This document shows positions 37,018 through 45,509 of a stretch of 64,000 bases of DNA, in pieces. The translations under genes and the position numbers were made by a program. This stretch comes from Anaerocolumna sp. (GTDB taxonomy: Bacteria; Bacillota; Clostridia; Lachnospirales; Lachnospiraceae): assembly GCA_029256725.1 (NCBI GenBank), contig JAQSXJ010000034.1:16649-80648 (forward strand). The letters run 5' to 3'. The stretch's first letter is position 1, and every line of letters begins with the position of its first letter. A model generated the notes under the pieces. That model was given only the letters and a program-made list of their open reading frames with translations, had not been told where the DNA came from and made no database searches.

Positions 37018-38193
37018 TTACTTCAACTGAGAGGCAGGATCAACTGGAGCTTCAATCGTACCTGTGATTTCATCTTCAACACCTTCCAGTCTGATAAAAC
37101 TATTCTTTGCTAAGGTTTCTGCATCAGTATCCTTACGAATTAAACCAAGTTCTTTCATATCCAGAATATTTCTGGTAAGGGCTGTTTCCACGCCGCTAAC
37201 AGATGGCAGGTACTTGTAATCAGCAAGGGTTTTCTGATCAACTTCCAGATCACCTACCAGCCACTCGTTATCCAGCTGAATTTCAGCAGCAAGGTCTTTG
37301 TTCTGGTCAATCCAGATAGAGGCTTTCTGTATAGCTGTTACTACTTTAGCAAGTTTCTTTGGAAGTTTTTCTATTGTCTCATTTCTTACCCACAAAGAAC
37401 AGCAATATTCATCCTTTAAAAGCTCAGAGGTGGCAGAGTTAAAAATGGACACACCGTCACCATCACTTACTAAAATGGAAGCCTGAGGATCACCGATTGC
37501 AATCGCATCTACTTTACCTTCTTTTAATGCTACAGGAAGGTCTGCTTTGGGAAATACTACGAACTCTACTTCCATATTACTGCCGGTAGAACCAATTCCT
37601 ACACTTGCCAGGGCTCTTTGGGCAACAATGTGAGGTGAGGTGGCAAGGTTTTCAACACCGATTCTCTTTCCCTTTAGTCCTTCCAGACTTGTAATGCCGG
37701 AATCCTTTCCTGCCAGAAGCTGGATACAGCCTGTATGTACGCCAAGTACTGTTTTGGCTTCCAAGCCATTATCAAGAGGAGCTAACATCGCTGCTACCAA
37801 ACCAAAAGAAACATCTGCCTGTTTGGTAGAAAGCATTTCTACACCACTGGTGCTGGAAGTTACATAGGTGTAGTCGACTCCTTCTTTTAAGCCTTCTGCT
37901 TCAAAGAACTGAAGCTGTTTGGCAATATGGATAGGAATACCGCAAAGACCTGCGCCATATAGGATCTTAATAACGCCATCTTCTAACTCTTCGCCTGCTG
38001 CTGTATTAACAGCTTCCGTTGTGGGAGTTTCTGTAGCACTTTCAGTGGTTGCTGTTGGAGTAGGTGTGTCTGTAGTTGTTACTGCGGTAACTTCTGTCTC
38101 TTTATTCTTCGTTCCACCAGAGCATCCGGTAAGAAACAATGCAGTAACCAATAAAAGACTTATAAGTTTCCTTGCCTTTTCTTTCTTTTTCAT
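37018..38193 (-). CDS. NitT/TauT (SsuA-like) ABC transporter substrate-binding lipoprotein
   Basis: Extracytoplasmic binding protein of 391 residues. Lipobox LFLTGC places the lipid on Cys24, followed by a Thr/Ala-rich linker. The NMT1/SsuA-type fold is indicated by STKQADVSFG, LKGKRIGVENLATSPHIVAQRAL and AIAIGDPQAS. Family members bind sulfonates, taurine, nitrate or thiamine precursors; the cysK and nitrogenase-like genes upstream in the same unit favour an organosulfur ligand, by inference. It is the last gene of the unit; GGAGGGA precedes ATG. Confidence 0.85.
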   Translation of the reverse strand: MKKKEKARKLISLLLVTALFLTGCSGGTKNKETEVTAVTTTDTPTPTATTESATETPTTEAVNTAAGEELEDGVIKILYGAGLCGIPIHIAKQLQFFEAEGLKEGVDYTYVTSSTSGVEMLSTKQADVSFGLVAAMLAPLDNGLEAKTVLGVHTGCIQLLAGKDSGITSLEGLKGKRIGVENLATSPHIVAQRALASVGIGSTGSNMEVEFVVFPKADLPVALKEGKVDAIAIGDPQASILVSDGDGVSIFNSATSELLKDEYCCSLWVRNETIEKLPKKLAKVVTAIQKASIWIDQNKDLAAEIQLDNEWLVGDLEVDQKTLADYKYLPSVSGVETALTRNILDMKELGLIRKDTDAETLAKNSFIRLEGVEDEITGTIEAPVDPASQLK

Positions 38194-38267
38194 AAAATCC
38201 CTCCGTCATACAATTAATTTTCCATAGATGATAATTTTCTTCATATTTTCATATTCAATTTTCAAAC

Positions 38268-39086
38268 TTATAAATAGAATTCCGGTGTTTGTACTTTGCC
38301 GGTAAAATCAAGTATCTGCAGAATTCGGGAGCGAAAATTCAGGAAATCCACGCTGTTTCTCTGTCTTCCATAGGTTTCATTCCTGCCTATCTCTACATTG
38401 ATTATCTCCTCTACTTTTGCCGGTCTTGGTGTCATTACAAAGACACGGTCACTTAGATATATGGCTTCGTCTACATCATGGGTTACCATCAGCATGGTAG
38501 TTCCACGCTCTTTCCAGATACGAAGAATTTCATCCTGCATATTCATTCTGGTAAAGGCATCCAGAGCTCCTAAAGGTTCATCCAGCAGCAATACCTTGGG
38601 ATGATTCACCAATGCCCTTGCAAGACTGGCACGCTGGGCCATACCTCCTGATAACTGATGGGGATAGGACTTCTCAAACCCTTTAAGTCCCACCAGCCTG
38701 ATAAATTCTGACACCTCCTCTTTCTGTTCCTTATAAACACCTCTGATTTTCAGACCATATGCCACATTATCATAAATTGTAAGCCAGGGAAAAAGGGTTG
38801 GATCCTGAAATACCAGTCCCCTTTCATAACCGGGTCCGTTAATGGGCTTTCCATCCAGAAAAATTTCACCTTCCGTTGGTGGGTTAAGCCCTGCCACCAG
38901 TCTTAGAAAAGTTGATTTCCCACAGCCGGAAGGTCCGATAAGACACACGAATTCTCCTGGCTTTATCTCCGTATCCAGATTTTTAAGTGCAACGGTTTTG
39001 CCTCCGTCGGTGTTTATAAACTCTTTGGAAACATTGATTGCTGTAATATTACCAGTTTGTTTTTCAGTACTGAGTTCTGTTACCAT
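38268..39086 (-). CDS. NitT/TauT (SsuB-like) ABC transporter ATPase
   Basis: ATPase of 272 residues with Walker A GPSGCGKST, Q-loop GLVFQDPTLFPWLT, signature LSGGMAQRASLAR and Walker B VLLLDEPLGALD, which places it in the SsuB/TauB/NrtD branch. It overlaps the permease gene by seven bases. Confidence 0.92.
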   Translation of the reverse strand: MVTELSTEKQTGNITAINVSKEFINTDGGKTVALKNLDTEIKPGEFVCLIGPSGCGKSTFLRLVAGLNPPTEGEIFLDGKPINGPGYERGLVFQDPTLFPWLTIYDNVAYGLKIRGVYKEQKEEVSEFIRLVGLKGFEKSYPHQLSGGMAQRASLARALVNHPKVLLLDEPLGALDAFTRMNMQDEILRIWKERGTTMLMVTHDVDEAIYLSDRVFVMTPRPAKVEEIINVEIGRNETYGRQRNSVDFLNFRSRILQILDFTGKVQTPEFYL

Positions 39087-40108
39087 TTAATTACTCCCTT
39101 CTGCCATTTCAATAATTTATCCCTTACCTTAAACTGAAGAGTGATAAACAGATAACAAAAACCTGCTATTAGAATTAGACCGGCATAAACATTTGGATAA
39201 GCAATCATTTCCTTCTGCCAGTTGATATACCAGCCAAGACCTGATTTGACTCCCATCATTTCAGCCGCCATTAATGCAACAAAAGAACTGCAGGTTGCGT
39301 TAAAGAAACCTAAAAAGATAGAGGGCAGGGCATCCGGAATAGCAATGTGGATCAAATTCTGAAAGTTACTGGCACCTAAGGTCGATGACACTTCAAAATA
39401 GGATTTTTTTGTAGCCTGTATTCCGGAACTTGTTAAAATGGTTATCTGAAACCATACACCAAAAGCAATAAGAAATACTGCTGCCCACCTGGGACCTGGA
39501 AAAACTATAAGCGCCAGTGGGATCCAGGTAGAGGAGGGAATCGGACCCAAGATACGGATAATCGGATAAATCCAATAATTCCACCCCTTGCTCCAACCTA
39601 CCAATATTCCTGTTACCACACCTAAAACAGTTCCCACCAGCAAGCCTTCTACTAATAAGGAGAAGGAACTTATAATACAGGTCAGCAAAAATTCTCTGTC
39701 CTCAATATACACATTAAAAACTCTGCTTAAGCTTGGAAAGTATAATTGTGGCAGCAAATGAGCCTTCACCGTTACCAGGTTTAGAATCGTTATAAAAACA
39801 CCGACACCACCGACAAACCACCCCTGAGAAGAATATTTTTCGCGAAGTCTGGCAGAAAATAACGAGAGCAATAAAACAGCTAATGATATGGCCAGGGCTA
39901 CAAACAGTACGCTTCTTAAATTGGTTAACTCACTATATTTTGCTTCTCTGTGATTTGGAATAATAATTTCTGTAATCAGCGCAATTACGAGACCAATGCT
40001 TGGTATAACTGTTCGATAATCAAAATGTATTTTATTCGCGGCATTAATCTTCTCAGATAGTTTTAAGTCCGGAATTATCACATTTGTTTCCTGTAACTCG
40101 TCTGACAT
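39080..40108 (-). CDS. NitT/TauT (SsuC-like) ABC transporter permease
   Basis: Permease of 342 residues. The C-terminal 200 residues are a standard binding-protein-dependent permease domain with EAA-like loop SSTLGASNFQNLIHIAIPDALPSIF. An extra N-terminal 90 residues with two or three TMs is longer than most SsuC. Start ATG 40108 follows GGAGG at five bases, better than the TTG at 40120. Confidence 0.87.
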   Translation of the reverse strand: MSDELQETNVIIPDLKLSEKINAANKIHFDYRTVIPSIGLVIALITEIIIPNHREAKYSELTNLRSVLFVALAISLAVLLLSLFSARLREKYSSQGWFVGGVGVFITILNLVTVKAHLLPQLYFPSLSRVFNVYIEDREFLLTCIISSFSLLVEGLLVGTVLGVVTGILVGWSKGWNYWIYPIIRILGPIPSSTWIPLALIVFPGPRWAAVFLIAFGVWFQITILTSSGIQATKKSYFEVSSTLGASNFQNLIHIAIPDALPSIFLGFFNATCSSFVALMAAEMMGVKSGLGWYINWQKEMIAYPNVYAGLILIAGFCYLFITLQFKVRDKLLKWQKGVIKW

Positions 40109-40188
40109 AATTTCCTCCAATAATTTGATTCTGCATATCTTTTAGTAAAATAAATGTAGCTGATTATATGTGAAGCCTCCCCTTGCTT

Positions 40189-40542
40189 TCACCTATAAAA
40201 CTGATGTTTTTTATAAAATACAATAATTCTCTTAAGTGCCTGATTTATTGCTCCTTGATTTTGTAGAGGTACGATTCCGTAATGAATCAAAAGCTTTTCT
40301 GATTGAACTCCGATTTGTTTGACCAGTATCAGCTGACAATCCTTTAAGGCATCTATCTTCTCCCTGATAACTATCTCCTGATGAACACCACAGGACTCCT
40401 GATGACCGGTAATTCGGTCTTCTATAAAGTTTATACTATCATCCTCCTGATCGATTTCCAGAATCTGAAAACGGCTGCATCCACCAAAATGTTCTGTTAT
40501 ATTGCTTCCATCCTTCGTTCCGATTGCAATTCGATATTTCAT
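40189..40542 (-). CDS. NifX/NifY-type iron-molybdenum cofactor-binding domain protein
   Basis: About 117 residues of the NifX / dinitrogenase-cofactor family: MKYRIAIGTKDGSNITEHFGGCSRFQILEI at the start and a C-terminal DCQLILVKQIGVQSEKLLIHYGI. Such proteins bind or shuttle metal-sulfur cluster intermediates. It lies between cysK and the importer genes in the nitrogenase-like unit, so it may serve the metallocluster of that enzyme. Start chosen at ATG 40542 rather than GTG 40551. Confidence 0.85.
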   Translation of the reverse strand: MKYRIAIGTKDGSNITEHFGGCSRFQILEIDQEDDSINFIEDRITGHQESCGVHQEIVIREKIDALKDCQLILVKQIGVQSEKLLIHYGIVPLQNQGAINQALKRIIVFYKKHQFYR

Positions 40543-40560
40543 AAAATCCACTTCAACTTT

Positions 40561-41535
40561 CTATTCTTGTTTATACCAAATGCGGCTTTTCTCCTCAGGA
40601 ACCGTATGAAACAGTTCCGTAGAGAGATATCTTTCGCCGGTATCCGGCAATATGGCAAGAACTGTCTTCCCTGCATTTTCCGGTCGTTTTGCAACGAAAG
40701 CTGCGGCAAAGGCTGCGGCACCGGAGGATATTCCGACTAAAAGTCCTTCTTCTCTTGCAAGTGCCCTTGCTGTATCGATAGCCTCCTCGTTTCTTACCCG
40801 GTAGATTTCATCGATAATTTTTGTATCCAGAACAGAGGGGACGAAGCCTGCGCCAATGCCCTGTATTTTATGAGGATTCGGATTACCACCCGAGAGAACT
40901 GGTGATGCATCCGGCTCCACTGCTATGATCTTTATATCCGGATTCTTTTCTTTCAGGTAAGCACCCGTTCCGGTTACGGTACCACCGGTACCTACTCCCG
41001 CTACCAGAATATCTATTTTGCCGCCGGTAGCCTCCCAGATCTCCGGTCCCGTTGTAAGCTTATGTATTTTTGGATTCGAGGGATTATCAAACTGTTGTAA
41101 TATGATACTACCCGGTGTTTGTATATGAAGTTCCTCTGCTTTTCTGATAGCCCCCTTCATACCAAGGCTTCCCGGCGTCAGTACCAGATTAGCACCCAGT
41201 GCTGTCAAAAGCGTTCTGCGTTCAATACTCATAGTATCGGGCATGGTAATTATAAGTTTGTATCCCTTGGCTGCTGCTACAAAGGCCAGACCTACCCCCG
41301 TATTGCCGCTGGAGGGCTCAATCAGTACGGAATCTTTATGAAGCAGACCTTTTTCCTCTGCATCGGTTATCATGGAATAAGCAATACGGTCCTTCACGCT
41401 GCCTAAGGGATTGAAATATTCCAATTTCAATAACAGATTTGCATCTGCTATTTTCGCCAGTTTTGAGAAGGCCAGTGGTTTTAATATTGGTGTATCTCCG
41501 ATCAGATCTGTCAGATTTTCTACAATTCTACTCAT
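40561..41535 (-). CDS. cysK: Cysteine synthase (O-acetylserine sulfhydrylase)
   Basis: PLP enzyme of 324 residues that makes cysteine from O-acetylserine and sulfide. Schiff-base Lys48 in NPLGSVKDR, phosphate/substrate loop SSGNTG (75-80), and [10 protein letters not shown] are intact. It is 15 bases downstream of the NifD-like gene. Its presence inside the unit links the nitrogenase-like enzyme to sulfur acquisition, as sulfide is the expected co-substrate. Confidence 0.95.
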   Translation of the reverse strand: MSRIVENLTDLIGDTPILKPLAFSKLAKIADANLLLKLEYFNPLGSVKDRIAYSMITDAEEKGLLHKDSVLIEPSSGNTGVGLAFVAAAKGYKLIITMPDTMSIERRTLLTALGANLVLTPGSLGMKGAIRKAEELHIQTPGSIILQQFDNPSNPKIHKLTTGPEIWEATGGKIDILVAGVGTGGTVTGTGAYLKEKNPDIKIIAVEPDASPVLSGGNPNPHKIQGIGAGFVPSVLDTKIIDEIYRVRNEEAIDTARALAREEGLLVGISSGAAAFAAAFVAKRPENAGKTVLAILPDTGERYLSTELFHTVPEEKSRIWYKQE

Positions 41536-41550
41536 TCTACTTCCCCCTGA

Positions 41551-43089
41551 TTAATAATTAACCGCTTCCTTTATATTTTCCCTGGGATCCTTCGCATACC
41601 AGCTTTCGGCAAGGGGTAAGGACACATTGGCAGAGACATTCTTAACGAAATTGGTGTTTTTAAGAATCTTAGCTGCTTTTCTCGCTAATTCAAAAGCACC
41701 GGAATACCCCATGTAATTAAGGGTCTGGCCAAAGAGCGGGAAGTTAGGGATACCAAGCTTGCTCACCCAGCCATTGGCATTTAGATGTCCTACATATAAA
41801 TCCGGTTTTAATTTCTTTAATAAATTAAGCTCTTCTGCCGGCTGACCTGCACCAACCTCTACTAACAGTTCCGGATCCTCCATATCTACAAGGATATCTT
41901 CTACGAAACGGTCAACATTATGAGCTTTCACACCTACCAGCTCCATACCTAAAGAACGGAAAAATTCAGCTGTTGTAAGTATACGGGTCTCACCGCCTCC
42001 AACAAAGATCTTCTTACCTGCAAGAGATGCCTTTAACGGTTCCAGTGCTTTCTTTAATTCTGCGTTCTCAAAAGCAATTAATTTCTCAGCTTCCTCTTCC
42101 AAATGAAAATATTCAGCAATCTTTCTCAGCCACTGGTTGGTATTACGGATGCCAATTGGCAGGGTATCAATTAAATATTCTGTTCCAAAACGTTCCTTTA
42201 AATGACCTAAAAGGTAATCGTCATGGGTTGCACAGATACTAACATTCAAGGCAGCCTCTCCAATATGCGCAAGATCATCAATGGTTGCATGAAGTGGCAA
42301 AACCTTTGGTATCAGCCCGATTGCAGTTAACAATCTGGACAATTCTACTTCATCACCATTGGAATTGGAGCCAACATTAAAGATATTGACAGTTCGGCTG
42401 ATACGGTTTTTCTCCTTAATATCTCTTATTTCATCTGCCCCTGGTATGACACTGTTTTCTTTTGCAGGAGGGTCAATCAGATGTTTTAACACACCATGAT
42501 AAGCCGAGTCATAACCGGAAGCTACGTATTTACTTTTAAAGCCCTCGCAATGAACAGGAACTATTTTCGCTGCTACACGGTCCTTTAATTCTGTTACCAA
42601 AGAGTCTATATTGTCTCCAATAATTCCTGGTACACATCCATTGGCTATAACAATCGCATCGGGATGATATTCGCTTTCCGCATAAAGCACTGCTTTTCTT
42701 AGTTTATCAATACCGCCCTGGACAACATCCAATTCATCCATATTCGTATGAAGCCATATAAAATCTTCGCTGGCTTTACCTTTAGAAGCTCTCATAGTCT
42801 TCCTAAGTCCGCCGCTGCCAACGAAACCGGAGCAACATCCCAAAGGAGAATGAACTATCATAACTACATTGGTAAAGCTGCTGACGATACCTACAGCAAG
42901 AACTAATTGACATCCTCCGCTCTGTGAAAATTTTCTATTCTGAAGCTGCGCACAACCTGATTTTATGCCTCCGGATAATTGTCCACAGGAACCACAGAAA
43001 GCATGACAGGCACCAATTCGTTCTTCTCTGGTCGGTGGAGCATCTGCTCCTAGATAATTATAGGTTAAACTGTCCGCATAATTTCCCAT
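41551..43089 (-). CDS. Nitrogenase component 1-type protein, NifD-like subunit
   Basis: Protein of 512 residues of the nitrogenase molybdenum-iron protein superfamily. Cys60 (GGCQLV), Cys85/86 (PLGCC) and Cys152 (NGCVPGIIGDN) match P-cluster-type ligands; HCEGFKSK (Cys181) matches the NifD RCEGFRG region. Cys286 (VSICATHDDY) aligns by eye with the FeMo-cofactor Cys of NifD, while the region of the cofactor His (FGQTLNYMGYSG) has no His. An N-terminal extension has Cys28-x3-Cys32-x2-Cys35 and Cys46, which standard NifD lacks. It therefore looks like a nitrogenase-like reductase rather than N2-fixing NifD or a chlorophyll-type enzyme. It pairs with the upstream NifK-like gene. Reaction unknown. 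Confidence 0.85.
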   Translation of the reverse strand: MGNYADSLTYNYLGADAPPTREERIGACHAFCGSCGQLSGGIKSGCAQLQNRKFSQSGGCQLVLAVGIVSSFTNVVMIVHSPLGCCSGFVGSGGLRKTMRASKGKASEDFIWLHTNMDELDVVQGGIDKLRKAVLYAESEYHPDAIVIANGCVPGIIGDNIDSLVTELKDRVAAKIVPVHCEGFKSKYVASGYDSAYHGVLKHLIDPPAKENSVIPGADEIRDIKEKNRISRTVNIFNVGSNSNGDEVELSRLLTAIGLIPKVLPLHATIDDLAHIGEAALNVSICATHDDYLLGHLKERFGTEYLIDTLPIGIRNTNQWLRKIAEYFHLEEEAEKLIAFENAELKKALEPLKASLAGKKIFVGGGETRILTTAEFFRSLGMELVGVKAHNVDRFVEDILVDMEDPELLVEVGAGQPAEELNLLKKLKPDLYVGHLNANGWVSKLGIPNFPLFGQTLNYMGYSGAFELARKAAKILKNTNFVKNVSANVSLPLAESWYAKDPRENIKEAVNY

Positions 43090-43187
43090 CGATATTCTTT
43101 TCCTTTCTTATTATTCATTGATATAGTTATTTAAAGCTATAGATATTGATAAAACATTAACTTTGTTAATGCTAATAAATGCATTGG

Positions 43188-44522
43188 CTATCTGGCAGCT
43201 ACCAGTTCACTGATCAAATCTTCAACCAGGGTTAATCCCCCCCTAAAGCCTGCGTATCCTTTGCTTAGTACGACCCTGTTACTGACCGGGAACGCCACGG
43301 ATAAGAAACCTGCACCAAGTTTTTCTGCCAAGCCTCTTTCAATTCCACTTCCTACTACAAAGGCAGGACCAAAAGCATCATAATATTTCTGGTTGTGGTT
43401 ATATGGCCAGCTGTTACGAACTTCCTTTATCAGTTCACCGGCATTTCGTTCAAACACCACCTTAGGCCTGGTTTCAGAAGTTAGATTATCAAACTTTTTC
43501 TCATATTCTTTCTGGACATCCTCTTCATTTATATCATTAATAGAAGTTATAAATGGAATCCAGCCAAGATCATTCGCCAGAAATCTGCTTAAAGGGTAAG
43601 CATAATAACTATCTGCTGCTATGACTACATAACGTTGGAAGTCTATATCCGAATAGATATCAACTATTCGCTCTAAAAAGGAATAATAATGCTTCTTCTC
43701 TTTTTCAATTACAGCTTCTATATGTTCCTTCTCAACACCCAGCACCTCGCCTATCTGGTAAAGGAATGCTTCCGTACCAGAGGGTCCAATGGGTAAATCT
43801 GCTTTTATATAAGGGGTTTGATGGATTTCTTCGAACAATCGGGCAGACTCTTCACCTGCCTGACCAGAGAATAATATATTGAGGCTTGCCTTGCCATAAC
43901 CTCTAATATCTTCAATGGTATCCCCTGTTCCAAAAAAAGTATTTGCCTTAATTCCAAGCAAACCTAAGAGCCTTTTAATTTCATCCAGGTTTCCGCGGTA
44001 AAATACATCGTGCCCGGGAACCGTTCCAAACAGATTAACTGTTGCCGCTTCTTTATTCTCAGAGGGTACGATAATATTTTTAATTAAAGTCTTAACCACA
44101 GCATCATAACCTTTGAAGGTATTTCCTAAAAATCCAGGTGTACTTGCTCCTATTACGTTCCTCTCTTTAAAACGTCTAGCCACACTAACTGCATCATCTC
44201 CAATGATCTCCACCTGACATCCGGTTACTACAATAAAAAGATCCGCATCGAGAATTTCCAATGAGTTCTCAATCTGCTCCTCCAAACGATCTTCTCCTCC
44301 AAAAACTATGTTATTCTCGGAGATATTCGTTGTAGGTATCATAGTACCTCCGCAATATCCAGTTCCTCTATAACCTGATGCCAAATTATAAGTTCCTGAC
44401 AGTGCTGCTGCACATCCTCCTGCTGCATGGACTATAGGAATTACTCTGTTAAGACCTGCAATGGTTGTTAATGCGCCTCCCAGAGCACATGAAAATTTTG
44501 CGCGTTCAATAAAATCTGCCAA
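43188..44522 (-). CDS. Nitrogenase component 1-type protein, NifK-like subunit
   Basis: Protein of 444 residues, probable beta-type partner of the NifD-like subunit. Cys12 (FSCALGGAL), Cys37 (AGGCAAAL) and Cys102 (VTGCQVEIIGDD) sit where P-cluster ligands of NifK/NifN are expected; Cys57 is additional. Later superfamily features include GTVPGHDVFYRGNLDEI and a C-terminal SKGYAGFRGGLTLVEDL. The start is TTG 44522: the frame is closed just upstream, and GGATGG lies seven bases before. A terminator-overlapping RNA stem (44577-44630) lies 50 bases upstream. No NifH-type reductase gene is in the window, so the electron donor must be elsewhere. Confidence 0.85.
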   Translation of the reverse strand: MADFIERAKFSCALGGALTTIAGLNRVIPIVHAAGGCAAALSGTYNLASGYRGTGYCGGTMIPTTNISENNIVFGGEDRLEEQIENSLEILDADLFIVVTGCQVEIIGDDAVSVARRFKERNVIGASTPGFLGNTFKGYDAVVKTLIKNIIVPSENKEAATVNLFGTVPGHDVFYRGNLDEIKRLLGLLGIKANTFFGTGDTIEDIRGYGKASLNILFSGQAGEESARLFEEIHQTPYIKADLPIGPSGTEAFLYQIGEVLGVEKEHIEAVIEKEKKHYYSFLERIVDIYSDIDFQRYVVIAADSYYAYPLSRFLANDLGWIPFITSINDINEEDVQKEYEKKFDNLTSETRPKVVFERNAGELIKEVRNSWPYNHNQKYYDAFGPAFVVGSGIERGLAEKLGAGFLSVAFPVSNRVVLSKGYAGFRGGLTLVEDLISELVAAR

Positions 44523-44576
44523 AATACATCCATCCTTTCTGTTTCAACTTCCAGTTTAATTTTTGTATCAAAAAAA

Positions 44577-44613
44577 GAGACACATGAACAGTAATATACT
44601 GATACATGGTCTC
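44577..44613 (-). terminator. Intrinsic terminator just upstream of the nifK-like gene
   Basis: Minus strand GAGAC-CATG-CAGTA pairs with TACTG-CATG-GTCTC and is followed by seven T. It lies between the FMN-protein gene and the nifK-like start, with only about 48 bases left for a promoter and none visible there. It is thus likely a regulated attenuator. Confidence 0.75.
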
Positions 44614-44630
44614 CGGTTTTCCGGTCAACC
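44608..44630 (-). promoter_or_regulatory. Candidate antiterminator/sensor stem, copy 2
   Basis: Minus strand reads AGG-TTGA-CCGG-AAAA-CCGG-AGA-CC: a CCGG/CCGG stem with an asymmetric internal loop TTGA/AGA and a GG/CC outer helix. Its last five bases are the 5' arm of the terminator at 44577-44613, so the two structures exclude each other. Copy 1 is at 45249-45277. Confidence 0.6.
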
Positions 44631-44665
44631 TGGGTAAGAATTTTTATTCTTAACAAATCTTTAAA

Positions 44666-45106
44666 TCATAATTGTATAACGGTAATTCTATCCTGCGTAT
44701 CAGATTCACCAAAATCCAATACTTTTAACTTTTTAGGAACTATTTTATAGATATTATGGGTCTCCTCTAATATTTTAATATTAGGATTTTTGTTCAGAAT
44801 CACTTCTCTTCCCTTTTCAAATTCTTTGTTGCTGCCTAATAGCTGCGCATCTCCGTAAATTGTTACATTAAAATATTTTGAAATGAACTGATTATCATGT
44901 TGAAACAGAACAGCTATATTATTATTACTATCAATCTGTGTATTCTTATTACTGGACTTGGAGGTTGAGAAATATATGGTATAACCTGAAACTCCATAAC
45001 CGCCTAATATACGAACATCGGGACTCCCTTCCTTATCAACGGTTGCCAGTACAATTCTTTGGTTTGCTTTTAAATACTCTTTAATTTTTTCCTCTGATGC
45101 GGACAT
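44666..45106 (-). CDS. Pyridoxamine 5'-phosphate oxidase-family FMN-binding protein
   Basis: Protein of 146 residues with a split-barrel flavin-binding fold: KANQRIVLATVDKEGSPDVRILGGYG, TIYFSTSKSSNKNTQI, and VTIYGDAQLLG. Such small proteins bind FMN or F420-like cofactors and catalyse diverse redox steps; true PNPOx activity is unlikely. It lies between two terminator-overlapping RNA stems, upstream of the nitrogenase-like genes. AAGGAGA precedes ATG. Confidence 0.82.
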   Translation of the reverse strand: MSASEEKIKEYLKANQRIVLATVDKEGSPDVRILGGYGVSGYTIYFSTSKSSNKNTQIDSNNNIAVLFQHDNQFISKYFNVTIYGDAQLLGSNKEFEKGREVILNKNPNIKILEETHNIYKIVPKKLKVLDFGESDTQDRITVIQL

Positions 45107-45221
45107 TCTTTTCTCCTTCCTTTTTGTACGGTAATCAATATTAATTGACCTTGACCTCCTTTCATATATAATTGTCTGGAAAAATTTCAGAACAGGTTAT
45201 ACAGCCATAAAACTTAAAATG

Positions 45222-45255
45222 GGCCTAAGAAAACAATTAATTGCTTCCTTAAGCC
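45222..45255 (-). terminator. Terminator-like hairpin after the DUF2292 gene
   Basis: Minus strand GGCTTAAGGAAGCAA, loop TTAA, then a 15-base complement with three G-U pairs. The U tract after it is interrupted (CATTTTAAGTTTT), so efficiency may be partial. Its 5' arm overlaps the outer helix of the stem at 45249-45277. Confidence 0.65.
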
Positions 45256-45277
45256 TCCGGCTGTCCGGTCAACTTAA
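45249..45277 (-). promoter_or_regulatory. Candidate antiterminator/sensor stem, copy 1
   Basis: Minus strand TTAAG-TTGA-CCGG-ACAG-CCGG-AGG-CTTAA: same CCGG/CCGG stem and TTGA/AGR internal loop as copy 2 at 44608-44630, while the outer helix differs in sequence but still pairs. It starts just after the DUF2292 stop codon and competes with the hairpin at 45222-45255. Confidence 0.6.
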
Positions 45278-45280
45278 CCC

Positions 45281-45445
45281 TTATTTCATTCTTACTTTCT
45301 CATTTTTCTCAATCTGTACAATTTTTCCATCCTGAATTACAACCGTTATAGACCCGTATTGAATGGATTCTATAAATTCTACAATTCGTTGAATGTCGTT
45401 TTCTCCTACGGCATTTTTCTTAGCAGGTTTCTTTCCACTATCCAC
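45281..45445 (-). CDS. DUF2292 (YezD-type) small protein
   Basis: Protein of 54 residues, first gene of the nitrogenase-like unit. Residues 18-48 (DIQRIVEFIESIQYGSITVVIQDGKIVQIEK, given here in part) match DUF2292, which in Firmicutes I recall mostly beside sulfate, sulfonate or cysteine genes. The start is GTG 45445 with GAGGGGTG upstream. No enzyme motif. Preceded by a near-consensus promoter and followed by the first attenuator-like element. Confidence 0.8.
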   Translation of the reverse strand: MDSGKKPAKKNAVGENDIQRIVEFIESIQYGSITVVIQDGKIVQIEKNEKVRMK

Positions 45446-45509
45446 TGTTTCACCCCTCAGATTGAGTATTCCTACTTATCATATATGAATTATATGTAAT
45501 GTTTTTGTA

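Noticed and set aside
41551..44522. True N2-fixing nitrogenase
   Set aside because: No nifH, nifB, nifE or nifN nearby, the cofactor His is not evident and the neighbours are cysK and a sulfonate-type importer.
44468..44656. 62-codon minus-strand frame overlapping the nifK-like start
   Set aside because: It spans the terminator and RNA stem and continues into the nifK-like gene in another frame; no ribosome site or family match.
45135..45148. Palindrome TCAATATTAATTGA upstream of the FMN-protein gene as an operator
   Set aside because: Short, AT-rich and without promoter elements in the right place; chance occurrence is likely at this base composition.
45107..45280. SAM (S-box) or known sulfur riboswitch upstream of the FMN-protein gene
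   Set aside because: None of the conserved S-box core sequences are present; the structure is only the small CCGG stem plus terminator.
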